This document shows, piece by piece, positions 1-6,762 of a DNA stretch of 18,879 nt (positions within the stretch are counted from its first letter, which is position 1; each line of letters starts with the position of its first letter). The position numbers were made by a program, and so were the translations under genes. The notes below the pieces were generated by a model, which was given only the letters and a program-made list of their open reading frames with translations, searched no databases and was not told the origin of the DNA. Source of the DNA: CAG-582 sp964551965 (GTDB lineage: Bacteria > Bacillota_I > Bacilli_A > RF39 > UBA660); contig CAZKFB010000026.1 of the NCBI GenBank assembly GCA_964551965.1, forward strand, positions 1-18,879, read 5' to 3'.

Positions 1-877
1 CAACTATTTCAAGAAGAGTATTAGAGGCATTAATAATATCGTTTGCATCTTCTTGAGCTTCTTTAGGTATATCATAATTAACTATATCTTGTGATAATCC
101 AACAATGGCATTTAAAGGAGTTCTAATCTCATGTGACATACTACTCAAGAAATCTGACTTTGCGCGATTAGCTTTTTCAGCTGCATTTTTAGCAATTTCA
201 AGTTGAGTAATCATTTTAACATCCGGATTCTCAATAGTAAAATACATTAGATAACAAAGTAAACTTAATATAAGATCATATATATTAAATTCAGGATGAA
301 ATAAAACAAATACACCTAAAAAGAATATAAGCGGTATTATATAATAAATTGCATTATATCTTTTATCATATTTTTTAAAATTAATTAAAGCGATTACTAG
401 AGATGCAATTAAATTAATGAAAGCTAAACCAAAAGTTAAGATAACAGCAGATCCTTTTCCACTAGTTACACCACCAATTTTGTAAACTTCAAAATCTAAT
501 AAGAAAGTTATTATGCCTATAACAAAATATAAAATTGTATTTATTCGATTATTTAACTTAAAATTCTTACGATATTGTTCAAAACTAATATATAAAATAT
601 AGGAAAGTATATTCATTGTTATTATTACAATAAATACCGAACCTAATTTATTAATATTAGAAAAAATAAAACTAAATTCTTCCGTTAATCCATCACTTGC
701 ATACTTATAAGCCATATAATGTGATACAAAATTAGTTGTATTTACAAGTAATGTAAAAATTAGTATTTTTTTATAATACGTGTTTTCTTCTAATTCTTTC
801 TTTTTCTTAGAAAAAAATACGATAGATATAAGCGACGAAAAAATTAAACAAACAAAAGGTATTTCAAACTCTATCAT
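1..877 (-). CDS. Sensor histidine kinase, membrane-bound, cut by window edge
   Basis: Seen: an open frame of 292 codons runs off the left edge; the C-terminal part is missing. The ATG at 877 follows AGGTGAT. The first 215 residues hold about seven hydrophobic segments (near 4-22, 37-57, 78-98, 112-128, 143-165, 176-194, 199-214). A short helical linker follows, then a HisKA dimerisation helix with the H-box SHEIRTPLNAIVGLS; the phospho-accepting His is residue 249. Family knowledge: this is a two-component kinase that autophosphorylates on that His; the ATP-binding domain, and perhaps a receiver domain, should lie beyond the edge. Inference: the seven-helix input region senses a membrane or extracellular signal that cannot be named here. 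The gene appears to have its own promoter and lies downstream of a terminator for the acyltransferase gene. Confidence 0.88.
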   Translation of the reverse strand, partial: MIEFEIPFVCLIFSSLISIVFFSKKKKELEENTYYKKILIFTLLVNTTNFVSHYMAYKYASDGLTEEFSFIFSNINKLGSVFIVIITMNILSYILYISFEQYRKNFKLNNRINTILYFVIGIITFLLDFEVYKIGGVTSGKGSAVILTFGLAFINLIASLVIALINFKKYDKRYNAIYYIIPLIFFLGVFVLFHPEFNIYDLILSLLCYLMYFTIENPDVKMITQLEIAKNAAEKANRAKSDFLSSMSHEIRTPLNAIVGLSQDIVNYDIPKEAQEDANDIINASNTLLEIV

Positions 878-893
878 ATTATCACCTATATTA

Positions 894-922
894 ATAATAA
901 ACTAGCTAAGTTATTTTTGCAA
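894..922 (-). promoter_or_regulatory. Predicted promoter of the histidine kinase gene
   Basis: On the minus strand TTGCAA (917-922) and TATTAT (894-899) are separated by exactly 17 bases. The -10 ends 16 bases before the ATG, so the leader would begin almost at the ribosome binding site. AT-rich DNA makes chance matches possible. Confidence 0.4.
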
Positions 923-943
923 TAAAACCTCGTTTTTATTAAC

Positions 944-973
944 AAAAAAAGTAAATATTATTCTATTTACTTT
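944..973 (-). terminator. Rho-independent terminator after the acyltransferase gene
   Basis: AAAGTAAATA and TATTTACTTT form a 10-bp inverted repeat with a 6-base loop (948-973), followed on the minus strand by a run of T. It overlaps the end of the acyltransferase gene, which stops at 967, and separates it from the histidine kinase gene. Confidence 0.6.
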
Positions 974-2208
974 CTTCTCTCTAATTTTTTATTTTGTTTA
1001 TTATAGTAATTTTTAATCCAATATTTTCGCATGTTATCTGCTACTACATTATCTTTAATGTCTTGTTCTAATGCCTGATAATCAATTATTCCTTTATTTC
1101 CCCCAATATAACTTTCAATATTTCCATTTTCTATCATTTGTCTTTGAATTCTTACCATATCAGCAACTACTTCCTCATACTCTTGTCTTTCTTTAGTTTT
1201 CTTTACTAAATATTCGGCTTTAAAGACATCATATTCCCATTCTAAATCATCAGTTCCTGTTTTAAGATATTGTTCAACATTATGTTCTCCCCAATGTAAT
1301 TTTTTAAAAGCATTTTCAACAAACTTGTTTCTAAAATACTCAGCTATATCATCATAATCATTTCGAACAATTGGTTTAAAATGTCTCATCATCATATAGT
1401 ATACTGAAGTTGCCATTTTATTTCTTATATAAGAAGATATTGATTTAACATAGTATTTTTTTTCATCTTCAACTACAAGTTCTTGCTTATAATAATCAAG
1501 AGGATTAATAGCAAGTTGTTTTAAATCTATCGGGTTTCCAACATCAATATAAGTTGTACTTAGCTCATCATCTCGCATTAAAGTTATTGGTACAATCTTT
1601 TTAGATGTATCAAGTGATGAATTAACTGGTCCATCAAATAAATCATTAATTAAATTATAAGGATTATTATTATGGGAACCTTCAGGAAAAATTAAAACAC
1701 TGTTGCCTAAAGATAAAACTCTATTCATCTTAGGAACTAGTAAAGCGCGTTCTTCTTCCGATAAGATATCAAAAGGAATTACTCCATTTAGCCATAATAA
1801 ATAAGCTTCCGGATTATGTTTTAATGTATCAATAGATCCCAAAACTAAATAAGCATTTCTGTCTATTATATTTAAAACTGTTTCAATATCTTCGGGGCAA
1901 GTATGATTACATACAAAAATATACGATTCATTATCCTCTAACTTTGGATATCTTTCTAAGACAATATTATTTTTCCCTTTTTTTAAACCATATTGTAGTG
2001 GATTGATATAATTGGGATCGAGATTACTAAAATATTCTTCATCAGTTAGACTATAATCTTGAGACAATCTAATAATATTGGCATTAGTAAAGGTATTACA
2101 AACTTTTTTAAATGGTTTATCAGAATCTTTTCTTAAACCTGCGCCAAAATCTGTAGTAAATTCACTAACACTTTTTTCATTTAAACTACTAATAAATAAA
2201 TTTTCCAT
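967..2208 (-). CDS. PlsC-like acyltransferase (lysophospholipid acyltransferase superfamily)
   Basis: Seen: 413 residues from the ATG at 2208, chosen over an in-frame TTG at 2220 because GGGGG lies 5 bases before it. NHTCPED at residues 101-107 fits the NHx4D catalytic box and FPEGSH at 174-179 fits the FPEG acyl-acceptor box, both hallmarks of the PlsC/AGPAT superfamily. There is no clear membrane helix. Family knowledge: such enzymes transfer an acyl chain to lysophosphatidic acid or related acceptors at the inner face of the membrane. Unusual: at 413 residues it is much longer than typical PlsC (about 200-250), with about 100 residues before the first box and about 170 charged residues after the acyltransferase core. 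Substrate unknown. It lies 20 bases behind miaB and is probably cotranscribed with it. Confidence 0.8.
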   Translation of the reverse strand: MENLFISSLNEKSVSEFTTDFGAGLRKDSDKPFKKVCNTFTNANIIRLSQDYSLTDEEYFSNLDPNYINPLQYGLKKGKNNIVLERYPKLEDNESYIFVCNHTCPEDIETVLNIIDRNAYLVLGSIDTLKHNPEAYLLWLNGVIPFDILSEEERALLVPKMNRVLSLGNSVLIFPEGSHNNNPYNLINDLFDGPVNSSLDTSKKIVPITLMRDDELSTTYIDVGNPIDLKQLAINPLDYYKQELVVEDEKKYYVKSISSYIRNKMATSVYYMMMRHFKPIVRNDYDDIAEYFRNKFVENAFKKLHWGEHNVEQYLKTGTDDLEWEYDVFKAEYLVKKTKERQEYEEVVADMVRIQRQMIENGNIESYIGGNKGIIDYQALEQDIKDNVVADNMRKYWIKNYYNKQNKKLERRK

Positions 2209-2228
2209 AAGATCCCCCAATTTATTAA

Positions 2229-3629
2229 TTATACTTCGCCATCTAAACTGAAACTCTTAGCATCAGTTATCTTAACATTGACAATTTGACCAACTAAACT
2301 TGTATCACATTTAACATTGACTAACTTCATAGTTTCTGTGTACCCGTATAGTTTATCTTCACCTTTTTCTGAAGGTCCAACCAATAATACTTTAACCGAC
2401 TCATTTAAATATTTTTGATTGTTCATATTTGAATATTTATTAACAATTTCATTTAATCTTTGTAATCTTTCTTCTTTAACTTCTCTTGGAGTTTTATCTT
2501 CCATTTTAGCAGCCGGTGTTCCTTCTCTTGGAGAATAGATAAATGTATATGCTCCATCATATTTACAATATTCAACCATCTCTAATGTTGCTTCAAAATC
2601 TTCATCGGTTTCATTAGGAAATCCAACTATGATATCCGTAGTAATAGCAACATTTTTAATTTTTGCCTTTAATTTATCATAAAGATTCTTATATTCTTTG
2701 CTCGTATATCTTCTACCCATTAGTTTTAATATATTATCAGATCCACTTTGTAAAGGTAAATGAATATATGGCATGATATTATCATACTTTGCTATAATAT
2801 CAATCATCTCATCAGTAAAATTCCATGGATGACTCGTTACAAAACGAACCCTTTCTATTCCCGTCTTAGCAACACTTTCAAGTAACTTGGCAAAGTTTAA
2901 ATCCCCATCTAAATCATTACCATAAGCATTGACATTTTGTCCGAGTAAAGTTACTTCTTTATAACCTTGTGCTTTTAAACATTCTACTTCTCTTAAGATA
3001 TCTTTAGATTTTCTGCTTCTCTCTTTCCCTCTCGTATAAGGAACAATACAATATGTACAAAACTTATCACAACCATACATAATATTAACCCAAGCAGTAA
3101 CTCTCGAATCTCTTCTAAAGTTATCTCCTATCTCATAGATATTATTTTCATTACTTTTAACTTCAATATTTAAATTTCCATCTAAATTCATTAAGTATTT
3201 AGGTAGTTCATGAATATTATGTGTACCAATTACTAAATCAATATATTTATGTTTAGCCATTATTTCATCTACGACACTTCTCTCTTGTGCCATACATCCA
3301 CAAATAATTATCTTTAAATTGGGATTTTCTTTCTTTAAATGTTTTAAACGTCCCAAGAATCCAAATACATGATCATGTGCATTCTCTCTAATTGCACAAG
3401 TATTTAAAATAACTAAATCAGCATCGACTTCACTCTCTACTCTCTCAAATCCAATATTTTCAATTAAGCATGAAATCTCTTCTGAGTCATGAACATTCAT
3501 TTGACATCCATAAGTTCTAATATAGTATTTTTGTCCACTAAAAGAATTATTAATAACTGGATTTTCATAGATAAATTCGACTTTATCATTGACTCTCATT
3601 TTAGCACTTTTCATGTCTGGTAAATTCAT
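2229..3629 (-). CDS. miaB: tRNA-2-methylthio-N6-isopentenyladenosine-37 synthase MiaB
   Basis: Radical SAM methylthiotransferase that adds the 2-methylthio group to i6A37 of tRNAs reading UNN codons. Seen: 466 residues. The N-terminal UPF0004 domain has its three cluster cysteines at 42 (TYGCQMN), 78 (NTCAIRENA) and 112 (GCMAQ). The radical SAM motif YGCDKFCTYC gives Cys187, 191 and 194, followed by IVPYTRGKERSR. A C-terminal TRAM domain occupies roughly the last 65 residues. NTCAIRENA and IVPYTRGKERSR are typical of MiaB rather than MtaB or RimO. The ATG at 3629 is preceded by GGGAGTGG. Its promoter lies in the end of the upstream gene, and the acyltransferase gene follows after 20 bases. 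About 28 residues before the first conserved block are variable, as in other Firmicute MiaB proteins. Confidence 0.96.
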   Translation of the reverse strand: MNLPDMKSAKMRVNDKVEFIYENPVINNSFSGQKYYIRTYGCQMNVHDSEEISCLIENIGFERVESEVDADLVILNTCAIRENAHDHVFGFLGRLKHLKKENPNLKIIICGCMAQERSVVDEIMAKHKYIDLVIGTHNIHELPKYLMNLDGNLNIEVKSNENNIYEIGDNFRRDSRVTAWVNIMYGCDKFCTYCIVPYTRGKERSRKSKDILREVECLKAQGYKEVTLLGQNVNAYGNDLDGDLNFAKLLESVAKTGIERVRFVTSHPWNFTDEMIDIIAKYDNIMPYIHLPLQSGSDNILKLMGRRYTSKEYKNLYDKLKAKIKNVAITTDIIVGFPNETDEDFEATLEMVEYCKYDGAYTFIYSPREGTPAAKMEDKTPREVKEERLQRLNEIVNKYSNMNNQKYLNESVKVLLVGPSEKGEDKLYGYTETMKLVNVKCDTSLVGQIVNVKITDAKSFSLDGEV

Positions 3630-3654
3630 AATACCACTCCCGTTTACTTAAGTG

Positions 3655-3683
3655 ATTATAACATTTATTTACTTCCTTGTAAA
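3655..3683 (-). promoter_or_regulatory. Promoter of the miaB-acyltransferase operon
   Basis: On the minus strand TTTACA (3678-3683) and an extended -10 TGTTATAAT (3655-3663) have a 17-base spacer. The -35 lies inside the last codons of the upstream gene, so miaB can be expressed independently of it. Confidence 0.65.
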
Positions 3684-4558
3684 ACTAATCTATTATAATC
3701 AAGTATTATTTTTTTCTCATCAGGATTATTATCTAAATCCTTTGCTTGATGATATAAAGCACATTTAAGAACACTTTCATCACCAAGTTTACTTTTAACT
3801 TGTCTAATACTTTCAATGTATTCCTTTCGAAGCTCATCATTACGCATATTTAATAATTCTTTAACTCCAAAAAGATCATCAAATTCTCCCTTTTCCATTA
3901 ACATATTAGAACATATATCTAATACTAAATCTTTTTCTTTAATATAACTATATGAATGATAATAGTACCCAATAAAATAACTTCTTACTAAAGAACAAAT
4001 AGTATATAAATCATCATAAGTATTTAATAATCTAGTGGCATTTTCATGACAAGTTTTTCTATGATCTCCATTTCTGATATAAGATACTAAGTATTTATCT
4101 TCCAATACTTTATCGGCAAGAGTAAATGAATAGTCCCCGTAAGCAGATTGAATCGTATAAGAATCTACTCCATTATATTTAACATTATTAATTAATAATA
4201 AACTCATATATCTATCAATTATTTTATCTCTTACTTCTTGTGTTTTAGCATTACCTAAGAATTTAATAAAATTCTTTATAAAGGTCTTCATATAATAATG
4301 ATTATTTCCAAGTAAAGCAAGTATATATTCTTGATAACATTCATCAAAAACTAAAGTATCAATAGCGAATAAACCAGCAGCAATATCTTGTTCATCATCA
4401 CCCAATTTAGAAATATGTAAATTATAATCGTAAGATGTATTTAATCTCTGATTAATAGCATCGATTATCTCCTTAAACTTATTACCATTATTTATTCGAC
4501 CATAAATTTCATAATAATTAAATAAAGCATATATAATATCTATATCACTTAATCCCAT
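3665..4558 (-). CDS. Unknown protein with possible papain/transglutaminase-like Cys-His-Asp site
   Basis: I do not recognise a named family. Seen: 297 residues, ATG at 4558 behind GAGGGG, no signal peptide and no membrane segment, so probably cytoplasmic. The first 120 residues are mostly helical in composition. From about 165 comes TCHENATRLL (Cys170), then YYYHSYSYI (His201) and VLDICSNML (Asp214). The order and spacing Cys, +31 His, +13 Asp, with aromatic residues before the His and hydrophobic residues before the Asp, resemble the core of papain-like or transglutaminase-like cysteine hydrolases. That is inference from pattern only; peptide hydrolysis or cross-linking is not shown. It is transcribed toward miaB, 35 bases upstream, and may read through into it. 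Its start region lies just behind the terminator of the small SOS gene. Confidence 0.75.
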   Translation of the reverse strand: MGLSDIDIIYALFNYYEIYGRINNGNKFKEIIDAINQRLNTSYDYNLHISKLGDDEQDIAAGLFAIDTLVFDECYQEYILALLGNNHYYMKTFIKNFIKFLGNAKTQEVRDKIIDRYMSLLLINNVKYNGVDSYTIQSAYGDYSFTLADKVLEDKYLVSYIRNGDHRKTCHENATRLLNTYDDLYTICSLVRSYFIGYYYHSYSYIKEKDLVLDICSNMLMEKGEFDDLFGVKELLNMRNDELRKEYIESIRQVKSKLGDESVLKCALYHQAKDLDNNPDEKKIILDYNRLVLQGSK

Positions 4559-4581
4559 AATACCCCTCGTTAATGCCGATT

Positions 4582-4590
4582 ATTATAACA
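4582..4590 (-). promoter_or_regulatory. Possible extended -10 promoter of the 297-residue gene
   Basis: The minus strand carries TGTTATAAT, an extended -10, with its -10 hexamer ending 23 bases before the ATG at 4558. No convincing -35 is present; that region is the terminator of the preceding small gene. Confidence 0.4.
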
Positions 4591-4594
4591 TAAA

Positions 4595-4633
4595 ACAAAA
4601 AAAATCTCTACTTTGTACTTCAGTAAAGATTTT
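4595..4633 (-). terminator. Rho-independent terminator of the small SOS gene
   Basis: On the minus strand AAAATCTTTACT and AGTAGAGATTTT form a 12-bp stem with one G-T pair and a 9-base loop, ending in eight T. It begins 8 bases after the stop of the 47-codon gene, so that gene is probably monocistronic. Confidence 0.8.
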
Positions 4634-4640
4634 CTAACTA

Positions 4641-4784
4641 TTAGTTGGCTTCATAATAAGCAATTCTTGTTTGATCTTCAATAGAATTTAGTTCATTTAT
4701 TCGATCGAGATAAATATTGAACATTAAGACCAAACTCAAGAATAATAAAATTCCTCCTCTCCATTCTTTTAGTTTTTCCAACAT
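4641..4784 (-). CDS. 47-residue single-pass membrane protein divergent from lexA, likely SOS-induced
   Basis: Seen: a 47-codon frame from ATG 4784 to TAA 4641, preceded by AAAGGAGTGAT at good spacing, with its own promoter and terminator. The protein has a short charged N-terminus (MLEKLKEWRG), a hydrophobic stretch at about 11-25 (GILLFLSLVLMFNIY) and a polar acidic C-terminus of about 22 residues with no Cys and no LysM domain. A LexA-box-like site sits in the promoter spacer. Established parallel: in Bacillus subtilis the gene divergent from lexA is yneA, an SOS-induced membrane division inhibitor of about 105 residues with a LysM domain. Caulobacter SidA is a 29-residue SOS-induced membrane division inhibitor. 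Inference: this may be an SOS cell-division inhibitor or other damage-response membrane peptide. Function is not proven by sequence similarity. Confidence 0.8.
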   Translation of the reverse strand: MLEKLKEWRGGILLFLSLVLMFNIYLDRINELNSIEDQTRIAYYEAN

Positions 4785-4809
4785 AAGTATCACTCCTTTC
4801 TACAATTAT

Positions 4810-4838
4810 ATTTTATTACATACATTTGTTCGTATCAA
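4810..4838 (-). promoter_or_regulatory. Promoter of the small SOS gene
   Basis: The minus strand shows TTGATA (4833-4838), a 17-base spacer and TAAAAT (4810-4815). The LexA-box-like site at 4819-4832 lies wholly within the spacer, so bound repressor would block RNA polymerase. Confidence 0.7.
4819..4832. promoter_or_regulatory. LexA box-like operator 1
   Basis: CATACATTTGTTCG matches the Firmicute SOS box CGAAC-N4-GTTCG fully in one half and at 3 of 5 bases in the other. It occupies the spacer of the small-gene promoter. Confidence 0.7.
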
Positions 4839-4864
4839 GGCAAAAGTAATTAATATTTTAAAAT

Positions 4865-4878
4865 TAAACATTTGTTTG
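4865..4878. promoter_or_regulatory. LexA box-like operator 2
   Basis: TAAACATTTGTTTG keeps the GTTYG half, the 4-base gap and AAC of the other half. It overlaps the -35 hexamer of lexA (4876-4881). Confidence 0.6.
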
Positions 4879-4904
4879 ACATTTGTACACTTGTTTGGTA
4901 TTAT
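4876..4904 (+). promoter_or_regulatory. lexA promoter
   Basis: A perfect TTGACA at 4876-4881 and TATTAT at 4899-4904 are separated by exactly 17 bases. The -35 is touched by operator 2 and the spacer is filled by operator 3, giving the autorepressed arrangement expected for lexA. The ribosome binding site AGGAGG starts 7 bases after the -10. Confidence 0.85.
4884..4897. promoter_or_regulatory. LexA box-like operator 3
   Basis: TGTACACTTGTTTG has the same geometry and strong right half as the other two sites and lies between the -35 and -10 of lexA. Confidence 0.6.
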
Positions 4905-4924
4905 TATTTTAGGAGGAATATGAT

Positions 4925-5560
4925 ATGGCAAATAAAGCTCATAAAGATTTAACTAAGAAACAAGAAGAGACTTTACAATTTATTAAGAAATATATGGTTG
5001 CTCATGGTTTCCCACCTTCAGTAAGAGAAATATGTGCAGGTATGGGATTATCTAGTCCAGCAACTGCTCACACTCATTTAAAGGAACTTGAGTCAAAAGG
5101 ATTTATTAGAAAACAAAATTCTAAATTTAGAACTATTGAATTATTAGTAGAAAATGAATTTGAAGAAAAAGAGACAGAAGATGTTATAAGTGTTCCACTA
5201 CTTGGAAAAGTTGCTTGCGGTAATCCTATAGAAGCTATTGAAAATCCTAATGAATACTTTTCTTTACCTGCGTCTCTAATACCCGCTCGCGAATCTATAT
5301 TTACTCTTTTATGTTCAGGAGATTCAATGATTAATGCTGGTATATTTGATGGAGATATTGTTATTGTTCAAAAACAAAGTGTTGCTAGAAATGGTGAAAT
5401 AGTTGTTGCCATGACTGATGAAGGTGAAGTTACATTAAAGAGATTTTATAAAGAAAGTGATCATATTCGCTTACAACCAGAAAATGATGAATTATCACCA
5501 ATTATCGTTAAGAACTGTGTTATCTTAGGAAAAGCAATTGGTCTATATAGAAAGATCTAA
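4925..5560 (+). CDS. lexA: SOS repressor LexA
   Basis: Transcriptional repressor of DNA-damage genes that cleaves itself when RecA filaments form. Seen: 211 residues, near the usual Firmicute length of about 205. The N-terminal winged helix has LTKKQEETLQFI and the recognition segment PSVREICAGMGLSSPATAHTH (about 8-65). The S24 protease domain has its cleavage site at Cys98-Gly99 (KVACGNP), nucleophile Ser134 (CSGDSM) and general base Lys172 (VTLKRF). The cleavage pair is Cys-Gly rather than the common Ala-Gly; Cys-Gly is used by UmuD, so autocleavage should still work. The start follows AGGAGG by 8 bases. The gene is autoregulated by the operators in front of it and faces the small membrane protein gene divergently. 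A terminator follows directly. Confidence 0.97.
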   Translation: MANKAHKDLTKKQEETLQFIKKYMVAHGFPPSVREICAGMGLSSPATAHTHLKELESKGFIRKQNSKFRTIELLVENEFEEKETEDVISVPLLGKVACGNPIEAIENPNEYFSLPASLIPARESIFTLLCSGDSMINAGIFDGDIVIVQKQSVARNGEIVVAMTDEGEVTLKRFYKESDHIRLQPENDELSPIIVKNCVILGKAIGLYRKI

Positions 5561-5564
5561 AAAT

Positions 5565-5593
5565 AAAAAGTTTCGAAATACTCGAAACTTTTT
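5565..5593. terminator. Bidirectional terminator between lexA and the rhomboid gene
   Basis: AAAAAGTTTCGA and TCGAAACTTTTT form a perfect 12-bp stem with a 5-base loop. A T run follows on the plus strand and a shorter one on the minus strand, so it serves the convergent lexA and rhomboid genes. Confidence 0.88.
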
Positions 5594-5596
5594 TTA

Positions 5597-6727
5597 TTAT
5601 CTAAATAACATAAAACTTAAGAATACAATTAATATAGTTGTAAGTATTACTCCATTAATTGTATCGTTTTTGTCAGTTTTACCTTCGATACCAACAATCA
5701 TACTTGAGAATAATCCGCCAACTAATCCCCCAATATGTGCCCAGTTATCTATATATGGTAAACTAAAACCTATTGCTAAGTTAATTAATATTATTGGTAC
5801 TAATTGGCGTGTCATTATATTACTCAAATATAATCGATAATGGTTACCAAAATATAGTAAGGATGCCATAAGACCAAATATAGCTCCACTAGCTCCTAAA
5901 CTATAAATATATTCCCCATTGATTACGCCACTTAATAAACTAGAGATTATTCCACTAAGTAAATATACAACTAAGTACTTCCACCTACCTATTACGGTTT
6001 CTAATTCATTTCCAATAACATATAATGAGTACATATTACAGAATAAATGAATTATACTTCCATGGAAGAACATTGATGTAATTATTCTCCACCATTCATG
6101 GTTATTTGCAACTAATCCCCCATTCATAGCGAACAAATTAACATCTAATACACCAGATATTGATAGAAAATATATAATTACATTTAAAACAATTAAAGCA
6201 TAAGTAACAACTATTCTTTTCTTTTTGAAAGTTTTTTCATACAATCTATTCTTTTTTTCTGTTGTTTCATTAATATCTTGCGTAACATTTAAAAAGAAAT
6301 CCATATCATCAGCACCATCTACTTCATCATTCTTTAATGCTGGAAATAGTTCTAATACTTTAGAATCTTTAGTTAATTCAGATATATTGCTTACAGTTAT
6401 ATATTCCATATTTTTTACATCTTTAACATCAACATTATCTCCAACATTAAGTAAGATATTAAGAGTATTAGTTTTAAAAGATAACATTTTTCTCTTTATT
6501 TGTTTTACGACTGCTTTAGTTTTAAATACATCATAATCTAATTGTTCATTATTATGAATATAATTACTACTTATCCTTATTACTTTATAAGGTTTTTCAA
6601 TATTTTCTAACCATATTTCATTATCTAAACCTTTTACTACTATTGGTTGATAGTTTTCTTTTGTAATAAAATAATGAATTAATCTCATTGTTATTTCATC
6701 TATTTTAGTTAAATTTAAACTACTCAT
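5597..6727 (-). CDS. Rhomboid family intramembrane serine protease
   Basis: Cleaves membrane proteins within or near their membrane helices. Seen: 376 residues. The rhomboid core spans about 170-346: HEWWRIITSMFFHGSIIH, then the HxxxN motif HLFCN (Asn231), GASGAIFG with catalytic Ser280, and AHIGGLVGG with catalytic His331. A further helix ends the protein (358-375). About 165 soluble residues precede the first membrane segment and resemble no family I can name; Bacillus subtilis GluP (YqgP) also has a soluble N-terminal domain before its rhomboid core. The ATG at 6727 follows AAAGGAA. It is the last gene of the ylmC-lspA-rluD operon, 35 bases after rluD, and ends at the terminator shared with lexA. 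Substrate unknown. Confidence 0.93.
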   Translation of the reverse strand: MSSLNLTKIDEITMRLIHYFITKENYQPIVVKGLDNEIWLENIEKPYKVIRISSNYIHNNEQLDYDVFKTKAVVKQIKRKMLSFKTNTLNILLNVGDNVDVKDVKNMEYITVSNISELTKDSKVLELFPALKNDEVDGADDMDFFLNVTQDINETTEKKNRLYEKTFKKKRIVVTYALIVLNVIIYFLSISGVLDVNLFAMNGGLVANNHEWWRIITSMFFHGSIIHLFCNMYSLYVIGNELETVIGRWKYLVVYLLSGIISSLLSGVINGEYIYSLGASGAIFGLMASLLYFGNHYRLYLSNIMTRQLVPIILINLAIGFSLPYIDNWAHIGGLVGGLFSSMIVGIEGKTDKNDTINGVILTTILIVFLSFMLFR

Positions 6728-6762
6728 ATGTTTATATTCCTTTCAACAGTAATACTATAATA

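Noticed and set aside
4717..4923. 68-residue plus-strand frame upstream of lexA
   Set aside because: It overlaps the small minus-strand gene, crosses the promoters and operators, and has no ribosome site.
5538..5840. 100-residue plus-strand frame after lexA
   Set aside because: It runs through the lexA terminator and is antisense to the rhomboid gene, which has clear catalytic motifs.
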